From positions 13,597-39,737 of the forward strand of contig DBZY01000014.1 of assembly GCA_002311835.1 (NCBI GenBank): DNA of 26,141 nt, read 5' to 3'. The notes under the pieces were generated by a model that saw only the letters and a list, made by a program, of their open reading frames with translations, made no database searches and had not been told where the DNA came from. This DNA is from Proteobacteria bacterium UBA1148 (GTDB lineage Bacteria; Pseudomonadota; Gammaproteobacteria; Steroidobacterales; Rariloculaceae). A program made the position numbers and the translations under genes. Below are positions 1-6,893 of this stretch, in pieces (position 1 is the stretch's first letter; every line of letters begins with the position of its first letter).

Positions 1-61
1 TACTTAGTACGGTCTGTTTATTAGAAATATAAATTTTTTGCTTTAGGTTTGTTAGAGAGCC

Positions 62-76
62 CCGAGGATACCTCGG
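62..76. repeat. Perfect inverted repeat just past the MerR-TPR stop codon
   Basis: CCGAGG (62-67) and CCTCGG (71-76) form a perfect 6-bp GC-rich stem around a 3-nt loop. It starts two bases beyond the TAA stop of the minus-strand MerR-TPR gene. On the minus strand no T-run follows the stem at once (the next bases read GGGCTCTC), so it is not a textbook intrinsic terminator. It could be a weak terminator or a 3'-end stabilising hairpin. Confidence 0.35.
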
Positions 77-78
77 AA

Positions 79-921
79 TTAGTTATTATCGTTACGTTGG
101 CCGTTGAGCGCTTTGAAGCGCGAGAAATGACGCAATGCTGCCTGCTTATCGCCCTGGTATTCGTACAAGCGCGCCAGATTATAGTGAACGTCTGGTAGGG
201 TTGGGTCAATCGACAGTGTATGATGATAGGCTCTCATCGCCTCTTGGGTTGCGCCCTGATCTTCGAGTACTACGCCGATGTTGAAGGCTGCTATCGAGTT
301 TGCAGGATCGATTTTCAAAGCTTCCCGATAAAGTTCTTCTGCTTGCTGGTGGTCTCGTTTGTTATGAAAAAGACGCCCCAGATTGATTCGAGCATTAATG
401 TGATATTCATCTAGAAATAGTGCCTCTCGATAGGCTGCTTGCGCATCCTCTTTTGCGTCGATCTGATCAAATTCTAAAGCAAGGTCAAACCATTCCTCAC
501 TTGTATTGGCCTGCTCCCGGGCTAGTGATGCTGAGGCTTTTACGAGGGGCGCAACCTTCTCGGCTATTTCATCTACTGTAAAGTTCAGAATAGTTTGGCC
601 AGATTCTGGCTCCCAGGCAGTGTTGCGCTCCCGGACAATAACCCGGTCGGCTTCCGCGAAGACTCGAACGGAGCTTAATGGGCGTCCGTCTGGTAGTTGG
701 CTTCGGACCGCTCTCAATGCTCGCCAGACTCGGTGTGCCCCAAGTTTTGCTTCGACGAGTTCGTTGGCAGTACGAAGTAAGACTAGATCTTGAAAAGAGA
801 ATCGATAATGACCATGCGCGTTCCTAGTTGAAGTGACGATTCCCTGCCGTGCATAAGAGCGAACACGTTCGGAACGGATACCAAGTAACTCGGTGACTTC
901 TCGGGTGCTATAGGTACGCAT
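79..921 (-). CDS. MerR-type HTH regulator with C-terminal TPR repeats
   Basis: This 280-residue protein is a likely cytoplasmic DNA-binding regulator. Residues about 3-70 match a MerR winged helix-turn-helix: YSTREVTELLGI, then RVRSYARQGIV, then a GHYRFSFQDL segment where MerR proteins carry YR.Y..D. Residues about 140-280 hold roughly four tetratricopeptide repeats with the usual A..YREAL.IDP pattern (for example AEELYREALKIDPAN and NLARLYEYQGD). No cysteine-rich metal site or cobalamin motif is visible, so the effector is unknown; the TPR region may bind a protein partner. The start is the ATG at 919-921. The gene is divergent from an acyl-CoA ligase across a spacer of about 290 bp containing dyad symmetries, so regulation of that gene, of itself or of both is a reasonable inference. 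I am sure of the domain architecture and unsure of the role. Confidence 0.85.
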   Translation of the reverse strand: MRTYSTREVTELLGIRSERVRSYARQGIVTSTRNAHGHYRFSFQDLVLLRTANELVEAKLGAHRVWRALRAVRSQLPDGRPLSSVRVFAEADRVIVRERNTAWEPESGQTILNFTVDEIAEKVAPLVKASASLAREQANTSEEWFDLALEFDQIDAKEDAQAAYREALFLDEYHINARINLGRLFHNKRDHQQAEELYREALKIDPANSIAAFNIGVVLEDQGATQEAMRAYHHTLSIDPTLPDVHYNLARLYEYQGDKQAALRHFSRFKALNGQRNDNN

Positions 922-1040
922 AAGGATCGTTGCTTGTTAGAGCGTTGTTCGGTAAGTTTAACCTATTCGTTTCGATCTCTACGTCCTCGATAGGGGTTTG
1001 TGAATAATCTACTTTCGTGAGGAATACAGCTGCCCGTGTA

Positions 1041-1060
1041 TACCCGTAACCTTTTGGGTA
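1041..1060. repeat. Inverted repeat TACCC-N10-GGGTA in the regulator/ligase spacer
   Basis: TACCC (1041-1045) and GGGTA (1056-1060) are perfect complements separated by 10 bases, in the divergent spacer between the MerR-TPR gene and the acyl-CoA ligase. The arm spacing equals that of the second dyad at 1126-1147, although the arm sequence differs. This short element may have arisen by chance; it is listed as a possible operator half-site pair. Confidence 0.25.
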
Positions 1061-1121
1061 AAAGCAGGATTTGGTCGGCGCTGTTTTTCACGGATACTTA
1101 AATTTATTCTCAGTTTGGTTG

Positions 1122-1153
1122 TTGTGCATTGTGAAGAGTTTCAATGCGTACAA
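1122..1153. promoter_or_regulatory. Candidate operator dyad upstream of the acyl-CoA ligase
   Basis: GCATTG (1126-1131) and CAATGC (1142-1147) are a perfect 6-bp inverted repeat with a 10-base spacer. It is flanked by TTGT (1122-1125) and ACAA (1150-1153), which pair if a 2-base bulge is allowed. The dyad lies about 60 bp before the chosen ATG of the ligase, in the spacer shared with a divergent MerR-type regulator. Dyads of this size are typical targets for dimeric MerR-family proteins. Assigning it to this regulator is inference, and I could not place a convincing -35/-10 pair around it. Confidence 0.35.
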
Positions 1154-1213
1154 GATAAGCCGTGTTAGCTCTATAGATGTATAGTAAGTTTCATGGTTTT
1201 CGGAGATAGAACA

Positions 1214-2842
1214 ATGCATGGCAAGATGATGGGGACTTCCCTCACTATTACAGAAATTATGCGTTTTGCCGATAGACTTTACCAAGATACGGAGGTTATT
1301 TCGATCACTACAGATGAAGGTGTTCATCGCAGCACCTACGGTAAGGTTTTCAAACGCTCAAACCAGGTTGCGCACGCACTTCTACACTTGGGCGTTCAGC
1401 CCGGAGACCGAGTGGCTACTCTGGCATGGAACGATCATAGGCACATGGAGCTTTATTACGGGATTTCTTGTTCAGGTGCCGTTCTTCATACGATCAATCC
1501 GAGGCTTTTCCCAGAACAACTAGTCTACATAATCAATCATGCAGAAGATCGAATTATTTTTTTAGATCCAATGTTTCTCCCGCTGATGGAGACTCTGGCT
1601 GACAAGCTGCCCTCTGTGAAGGCCTATGTGGTTCTAACTGGAGGAGAAAAGATGCCGGATAGAAAGTTGTCACCGATTCATTGTTATGAGAGTTTGCTCA
1701 GCGATCAAGATTTGACGTACGAATGGCCTGAACTTGATGAGACGACCGCTAGCGCGCTCTGTTATACCTCGGGGACCACGGGGAATCCGAAAGGAGTTCT
1801 ATATGATCATCGGTCGACGGTTTTGCATGCCTACGCGGCTTGCATGCCGAATGTGCTGGGTCTGTCGCATGACGACGTAGTTTTGCCAGTGGTGCCGATG
1901 TTCCACGTTAATGCTTGGGGAACCCCCTACGCCTGTCCCATTGCTGGTGCTAAGTTGGTGTTGCCAGGACCTAAAATGGCGGATGGAGAGTCCTTACATG
2001 CCTTGATTGAAGGTGAGGGCGTCACCATTGCGCTCGGCGTTCCCACTGTCTGGTTTGCGCTGTTAGCGTATTTGAAAGAATCGGGAAAGGCAGTGAAAAC
2101 TCTGAATAGGACTATTGTTGGTGGCTCTGCGTGCCCAGTCTCTATGATGGAGGAGTTTGAGGAACAGCATAGCGTCTATACCCATCATGCTTGGGGCATG
2201 ACGGAAATGAGTCCTCTGGGTTCGGTTAACAGATTACTTCCCGGTATGGGGAGCCTTAATGCGTCCGAACGAAATGAGGTGAGAGCCAAGCAAGGGCGCG
2301 CTCCTTTTGGTGTGGACATGAAAATTGTTGACGATGATAGTAACGAGCTACCACAAGATGGGGTTGCTTTTGGGGACTTGAAAGTACGTGGTTGGTGGGT
2401 AGCTGACGGGTACTTCAGGCAGGATGATAATAGTGATACACACGATGGAGACGGTTGGTTTTCTACAGGAGATGTTGCGACTATAGACCAATACGGTTAT
2501 CTCAATATAACGGATCGCACAAAGGATGTGATTAAGTCTGGAGGCGAGTGGATCAGTTCAATAGAGTTGGAGAATCTTGCGGTGGCTCACCCAGATGTAG
2601 CGGAAGCCGCAGTGATCGGCATCAAACACGAAAAATGGGGTGAGCGTCCACTCCTGGTTATAGTTGCGACCGAGGGGGTGGTACCAGACGAAACAGGTAT
2701 TCTCTCGTTATTCAAAGGCAAGGTCTCTGATTGGTGCATCCCTGATTCGATAACCCAGGTCGACGAGATTCCACACACTGCGACCGGCAAGATTTCAAAG
2801 AAAACATTGCGCGAACAGTTCGCAAACTATTCTTTTGGCTAG
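1214..2842 (+). CDS. Medium/long-chain acyl-CoA ligase (AlkK/DmdB-like, AMP-forming)
   Basis: This enzyme activates a carboxylic acid to its CoA thioester through an acyl-adenylate. The 542-residue protein has the adenylate-forming family signatures: P-loop YTSGTTGNPKG (about residues 184-194), motif WGMTEMS (about 327-333), WFSTGD, the hinge region DRTKDVIKSGGEW, and near the C-terminus TATGKISKK with the catalytic Lys. Overall wording (for example HTINPRLF, VPMFHVNAWGTPY) resembles Pseudomonas AlkK and DmdB, which act on medium-chain fatty acids and methylthiopropionate; the substrate here is not decided. A longer reading frame opens with ATG at 1193. I chose ATG 1214 because GGAG (1202-1205) sits 8 bases upstream and the start MHGKMMG aligns with the AlkK N-terminus. 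It converges on ispA with a gap of 24 bp. Confidence 0.9.
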   Translation: MHGKMMGTSLTITEIMRFADRLYQDTEVISITTDEGVHRSTYGKVFKRSNQVAHALLHLGVQPGDRVATLAWNDHRHMELYYGISCSGAVLHTINPRLFPEQLVYIINHAEDRIIFLDPMFLPLMETLADKLPSVKAYVVLTGGEKMPDRKLSPIHCYESLLSDQDLTYEWPELDETTASALCYTSGTTGNPKGVLYDHRSTVLHAYAACMPNVLGLSHDDVVLPVVPMFHVNAWGTPYACPIAGAKLVLPGPKMADGESLHALIEGEGVTIALGVPTVWFALLAYLKESGKAVKTLNRTIVGGSACPVSMMEEFEEQHSVYTHHAWGMTEMSPLGSVNRLLPGMGSLNASERNEVRAKQGRAPFGVDMKIVDDDSNELPQDGVAFGDLKVRGWWVADGYFRQDDNSDTHDGDGWFSTGDVATIDQYGYLNITDRTKDVIKSGGEWISSIELENLAVAHPDVAEAAVIGIKHEKWGERPLLVIVATEGVVPDETGILSLFKGKVSDWCIPDSITQVDEIPHTATGKISKKTLREQFANYSFG

Positions 2843-2866
2843 TTTTTGCAGACTTGATTGGTTATT

Positions 2867-3775
2867 TTAGTGAGAGCGGTTCATGATGTAGTCGGAAACC
2901 CATCGCAGTCCACCAGCGCGCTCACCAAGCTGCTCTAATGTCTCTAGTACGTTTTTGTAAACCTCACTGGCTCGGTTGCGAGCGTCTTCCAAGCCCAGTA
3001 GTGAAGGATAGGTAGTTTTTTTATTATTCTCATCAGAATAAGTATTTTTGCCAAGTATTTCGGTGTCTTGTTCTACTTCTAATAAATCATCTCTAATTTG
3101 AAAGACAAGGCCAATATCGTTACCAAACCTATCTAGTTTTCGTATCGTTTCTGCAGAGGAGTTCGCTAGTTCGCTTGGCATCATAATGGAAGCTTGTATC
3201 AGCCGGCCTGTTTTCCTCCAATGAATATCTGCTAGGGTGACCTCATCAACAGAACGTCCCTCTGCTTCTAGATCTAATAGCTGACCACCCGCCATTCCTG
3301 ACGCGCCAGCAGCATTGGCCAACCGCCCAATGATTTTGGTTTGAGTTTGCGGTTGCTTAGATAAAAGTGGTGACTTGGATAGTGACTCAAAAGCAAGTGC
3401 TTGCAGAGCATCTCCGGTTAGGATTGCGACCGCCTCATTAAATTTCCGATGCGTCGTAGGGCGGCCTCTGCGTAGATCATCGTCATCCATTGCTGGAAGA
3501 TCATCATGTATTAATGAGTAAGCATGCACCAACTCGATGGCTACCGCGATGGAGTCCACAGACTCTACCTTGAGTTCAAAAAATTCTGCGGTCGCGTAGC
3601 TGAGTAGAGGGCGGATTCGTTTCCCAGGTCCAAGGGCGGCGTAGTACATGGCATCCTTAAGTTCTTGAGGTGCATCTTTATTGATCGCCAACGTTTCTTC
3701 CAAGTGCGCGTTGACTCTTTGTCGGTAGAATTCAAGGCGTTCTCCAAAGGCCTCTGGTTGGGATCGTGTTATCAT
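2867..3775 (-). CDS. ispA: Farnesyl diphosphate synthase (short-chain polyprenyl synthetase)
   Basis: The product condenses DMAPP and then GPP with IPP to make FPP, the substrate of the divergent squalene/phytoene synthase gene. The 302-residue length is normal for bacterial IspA. The first aspartate-rich motif is DDLPAMDDDDLRRGRPT (D91, D92, D97), the type II spacing of bacterial FPP synthases, with Tyr five residues before it (AYSLIHDD), a position where an aromatic residue favours a C15 product. GPGKRIRP (49-56) binds IPP. The second motif reads DDLLE (229-233), so the third Asp of the usual DDxxD is Glu. The start is the ATG at 3773-3775; no good Shine-Dalgarno is visible. Only 45 bp separate it from the divergent operon. 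A GGPP product cannot be fully excluded. Confidence 0.92.
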   Translation of the reverse strand: MITRSQPEAFGERLEFYRQRVNAHLEETLAINKDAPQELKDAMYYAALGPGKRIRPLLSYATAEFFELKVESVDSIAVAIELVHAYSLIHDDLPAMDDDDLRRGRPTTHRKFNEAVAILTGDALQALAFESLSKSPLLSKQPQTQTKIIGRLANAAGASGMAGGQLLDLEAEGRSVDEVTLADIHWRKTGRLIQASIMMPSELANSSAETIRKLDRFGNDIGLVFQIRDDLLEVEQDTEILGKNTYSDENNKKTTYPSLLGLEDARNRASEVYKNVLETLEQLGERAGGLRWVSDYIMNRSH

Positions 3776-3820
3776 AAGTATTCATCGTAACATCGAATTT
3801 ATTCACCCAACCTATTAGTT

Positions 3821-4891
3821 GTGAAGTCTCAATCGATTCGGCCGATCAGCCCTTATCAGGATGATCTTTATTATCAAACGCATATCCTTCCGGGAGTTTC
3901 ACGCACTTTTGCTCTAACGATCCCCGTATTACCGAAACCTTTGGCGGAGGTAGTGACCAACGCCTATCTATTGTGCCGATTAGCAGACACAATCGAGGAC
4001 GATGTTGCTCTCAGTAATCAGCAGAAATCTGAGTTCCATCGTCGCTTTGTCTCGGTAGTGGAGGGTAGCGATAATGCTGAAAGCTTTTCCTCGGCTCTTG
4101 CTCCCTTGCTTTCGTCAAGTGTATTACCTGATGAGTATGATCTCGTTACAAATGCTGCCAAGATTGTTCGCATAACTCACGGGTTTTCAATTAAAGAGCA
4201 GGAAGCACTTATACGTTGCATCACCTTGATGTGTTCTGGTATGCCTGGATTTCAGCATAACAAAAGCCTCAAGGGTTTAAGGGGTTTGGACGAGCTGGGA
4301 GCTTATTGTTATGTAGTTGCTGGTGTTGTTGGAGAAATGTTGACAGAGTTATTCTGTGTCCACTGTCCAGAGTTGCGTGGTAAGCGTGATGAGATGATGC
4401 GACTAGCCGTATCTTTTGGACAAGGGTTGCAGATGACAAACATCTTGAAAGATATTTGGGACGATCGCCAGGCTGGGACCTGTTGGTTACCTCGTTCTGT
4501 GTTCGTAGATAGCGATTTTGAACTTGAGCAGTTGGATAAATTGTATGGTACTGAAGTGTTTAAAATTGGTATTAAAAAACTGATTTCTGTTTCACATCGA
4601 CATCTAAGAGATGGATTTGATTATACGTGTAACATCCCTACTCGTGAGACAGGCATCCGTAAATTTTGTTTTTGGGCGCTTGGGTTGGCCGTACTCACGT
4701 TACGAAGAATTCATGGTAATCCGGGATTTATTTCCAGCGATCAGATCAAGATTTCCCGTAGAACGGTTAGGATGACTACCCTAACTACTAATTTAACGCT
4801 TGGTAATAATCGGGGCTTAGGCTTCTTACTTGATCTTGCTACAGGTGGGTTGCCATTGGCGGCGGCCGAAGCCGATAAATGCTCACGATAG
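3821..4891 (+). CDS. Squalene/phytoene synthase family enzyme, probably squalene synthase
   Basis: This 356-residue head-to-head prenyl transferase is expected to join two FPP molecules to presqualene diphosphate and squalene, or a dehydro-analogue. Visible motifs are SRTFALTIP (27-35), the first metal site LADTIEDD (D56, E59, D60), YCYVVAGVVGEML (162-174), and the second metal site TNILKDIWDDRQAG (N207, D211, D214, D215). The VAGVVGE block and the single-gene setting resemble eukaryotic-type squalene synthase more than the HpnC/HpnD pair, neither of which is in the window. No C-terminal membrane anchor is apparent. It is the first gene of the operon, 20 bp before mvaD. The GTG at 3821 is the only usable start before an upstream in-frame stop (3788) and lacks a clear Shine-Dalgarno. 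Phytoene synthase is less likely because no carotenoid desaturase or cyclase is nearby. Confidence 0.82.
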   Translation: MKSQSIRPISPYQDDLYYQTHILPGVSRTFALTIPVLPKPLAEVVTNAYLLCRLADTIEDDVALSNQQKSEFHRRFVSVVEGSDNAESFSSALAPLLSSSVLPDEYDLVTNAAKIVRITHGFSIKEQEALIRCITLMCSGMPGFQHNKSLKGLRGLDELGAYCYVVAGVVGEMLTELFCVHCPELRGKRDEMMRLAVSFGQGLQMTNILKDIWDDRQAGTCWLPRSVFVDSDFELEQLDKLYGTEVFKIGIKKLISVSHRHLRDGFDYTCNIPTRETGIRKFCFWALGLAVLTLRRIHGNPGFISSDQIKISRRTVRMTTLTTNLTLGNNRGLGFLLDLATGGLPLAAAEADKCSR

Positions 4892-4911
4892 CTCGGTAGA
4901 GTACGCGTAGA

Positions 4912-5880
4912 ATGAAAGCGGCAGCGAAAGTCTGCGCGAACATCGCACTCATCAAGTATTGGGGTAAGGTGAGCACTGCGCTCAATATTCCAGCGGTTGG
5001 GTCTATCTCTATCACACTGGGTAATCTGTGGTCAGAGACGGAAGTTGAGTTTGATGAGTCGTTGCCTTCCGATACATTAATACTAGATGGTCAAAGTCGG
5101 CTGGACCAGTTGGGGCGGGTAACAGAGTGTCTGGATCTACTTCGGGTGCGAGCCGGTGTTGAAGCTTCTGCACGAGTTGTTAGCCACAACAATTTCCCCA
5201 CTGGTGCAGGGTTAGCTTCGTCCGCCTCCGGTCTTGCAGCCCTCACGATAGCCGCTGCCCGTGCTCTTGCTCTGGAGCTCTCCCCTAGAAGTCTCAGTAT
5301 TATTGCGCGGCAGGGCTCGGGATCAGCGGCGCGGTCAATTTTTGGTGGATTCGTTGAAATGCATGCGGGCTCAACGCCGGACGGTTCAGACAGTTTTGCC
5401 GAGTCTCTACTCGCCGCAGACACATGGCCACTTGAGGTGGTCATTGCTGTCACGGAACGGGGAGAGAAATCTGTGAGCTCACGTGCAGGCATGGAGCAAT
5501 CTGCATTGAGTTCACCCTATTACTCAGACTGGGTAGCTACTAGCACAGTTGATTTAGATCGTGGTCGGCGAGCTGTACTAGGACGCGATTTTGAGCAACT
5601 GACTAATATCGCGGAGCACAGCTGCCTTAAGATGCATGCTGTCGCAATGGCGGCACAACCTCCGCTGGTCTATTGGAATGCTACTACGGTTGCCTGTATG
5701 CACGTAATTTGGGATCTCCGTCATTCAGGAGTGCCTGTGTTCTTCACTATCGATGCTGGTCCACAGCTGAAAGCGGTGTGTGCACCAGGATTTAGTCAGG
5801 AAGTTGAGAAGGCCTTACGAGATGTCCCCGGCGTGCTGGAGACCCTAATAACTGGCCTGGGGCCGGGCATCATTGGGTAG
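4912..5880 (+). CDS. mvaD: Diphosphomevalonate decarboxylase
   Basis: This enzyme carries out the ATP-dependent decarboxylation of mevalonate diphosphate to IPP. The GHMP-fold protein has 322 residues, normal for the family. Diagnostic sequences are ANIALIKYWGK (9-19), NNFPTGAGLASSASG (93-107, the ATP-binding loop), GSGSAARSIFGGF (135-147) containing the conserved Arg141, and FFTIDAGPQL with the catalytic base Asp281. All residues expected for activity that I can place are present. It starts with ATG 20 bp after the squalene synthase gene and ends 8 bp before the phosphomevalonate kinase start, so it is co-transcribed. The IALIKYWGK and TIDAGP motifs separate it from the neighbouring GHMP kinases. 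Confidence 0.96.
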   Translation: MKAAAKVCANIALIKYWGKVSTALNIPAVGSISITLGNLWSETEVEFDESLPSDTLILDGQSRLDQLGRVTECLDLLRVRAGVEASARVVSHNNFPTGAGLASSASGLAALTIAAARALALELSPRSLSIIARQGSGSAARSIFGGFVEMHAGSTPDGSDSFAESLLAADTWPLEVVIAVTERGEKSVSSRAGMEQSALSSPYYSDWVATSTVDLDRGRRAVLGRDFEQLTNIAEHSCLKMHAVAMAAQPPLVYWNATTVACMHVIWDLRHSGVPVFFTIDAGPQLKAVCAPGFSQEVEKALRDVPGVLETLITGLGPGIIG

Positions 5881-5888
5881 GTCTGAGC

Positions 5889-6893
5889 TTGACTACTGCG
5901 CGCATCGTTTCTCGTGCCCCAGGTAAACTTGTGGTTTTAGGGGAATATGCCGTATTAAGTGGCGCTCCGGCTATGGTCCTTGCGGTTGATCGGTATTGTC
6001 ATGCAGAAATAGGCCCAAGCGAAGATGTGTATTGCCATTTGTTATCCAGAACCGGTGAGGATCATTCAGCTAGCTTTTTCCCAGAAATGGGCAGTGGTTT
6101 TGGGCTCGTTGACGAGGTTATTAAAAGTCTACCTGGTGTCAGTCCTTGGTGTGGAACCCTAGATTCCCGCGAGCTATTTGCTGGTGATACCAAACTAGGT
6201 TTGGGGTCCAGTAGCGCTGCTTTGACATCGTGGGCAGGCGCATGGAGCGTTTTTTCTGGGCAGAACAACCTAGAAGCGAACTCTGAGACGCTCAAAACTC
6301 TTGTCGGTTTGCACAGGGCGATTCAGGGAGATGTTGGGAGTGGTGTTGATGTGGCGGCGAGCCTTTTCGGTGGAGTTATCCGCTATCAGTTGCTCGAGCT
6401 ATCTGAGCCCTCGGCGAGTGTAGCTCGTCTGCCTAACAGTGTAGGATTCGTAGGTGTTTTTACCCGCTCTGCAGCTGCCACACCAGATTATTTGGCCCGC
6501 TACGATGCCTGGCGTGAAGCTGCTCCAGTGGAGGCAGTTACACAGATTGATGTATTGACGGAGATTGCGCAGAACGGTATCGATGCAGCCACGGGAGATG
6601 ATGTTGACGGGTTTCTGGCAGCGATTATCGATTACGGGCGTTGCTTAGAGCGGCTTGGCGAGCGGATCGGGGTCGACATTGTGTCTAGCGAGCACCGAAA
6701 AGTGACGAGGCAGGCCGAGCAGCTAAATATTGCGTATAAAGTAAGTGGTGCAGGGGGCGGTGATCTGGGCTTGGCCTTTAGTACTGATTCCGTGGCGCTG
6801 GAGAAGTTCAAAAAATCTGTTGAGCCGGATTGCGAGGTCATAGAGTTTTCGATTGATCCGAGTGGCTTGGTTGTGGAGGCAGTTGAAAAGTGA
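5889..6893 (+). CDS. mvaK2: Phosphomevalonate kinase
   Basis: The product phosphorylates 5-phosphomevalonate to 5-diphosphomevalonate, the substrate of the gene before it. The 334-residue GHMP kinase has the N-terminal substrate loop RAPGKLVVLGEYAVLSGAPA (9-28), the ATP loop KLGLGSSSAALTS (102-114), the phosphomevalonate-kinase type block HRAIQGDVGSGVDVAAS (142-158), and the C-terminal VSGAGGGDLG glycine motif. The frame opens with TTG at 5889, 8 bp after the mvaD stop. The conserved kinase start lies only eight residues in, so a later start would remove it. Its TGA stop overlaps the GTG start of the HMG-CoA reductase-mevalonate kinase gene, which suggests translational coupling. Because mevalonate kinase is carried by the next gene and decarboxylase by the previous one, this assignment also follows by elimination. 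Confidence 0.92.
   Translation: MTTARIVSRAPGKLVVLGEYAVLSGAPAMVLAVDRYCHAEIGPSEDVYCHLLSRTGEDHSASFFPEMGSGFGLVDEVIKSLPGVSPWCGTLDSRELFAGDTKLGLGSSSAALTSWAGAWSVFSGQNNLEANSETLKTLVGLHRAIQGDVGSGVDVAASLFGGVIRYQLLELSEPSASVARLPNSVGFVGVFTRSAAATPDYLARYDAWREAAPVEAVTQIDVLTEIAQNGIDAATGDDVDGFLAAIIDYGRCLERLGERIGVDIVSSEHRKVTRQAEQLNIAYKVSGAGGGDLGLAFSTDSVALEKFKKSVEPDCEVIEFSIDPSGLVVEAVEK

Noticed and set aside
5091..5492. Reverse-strand 133-codon reading frame inside mvaD
   Set aside because: It lies wholly opposite a well-conserved enzyme, and its Ser/Arg/Ala-rich composition is that of a codon shadow. The same holds for the other long antisense frames over fds, etf and ETF-QO genes.
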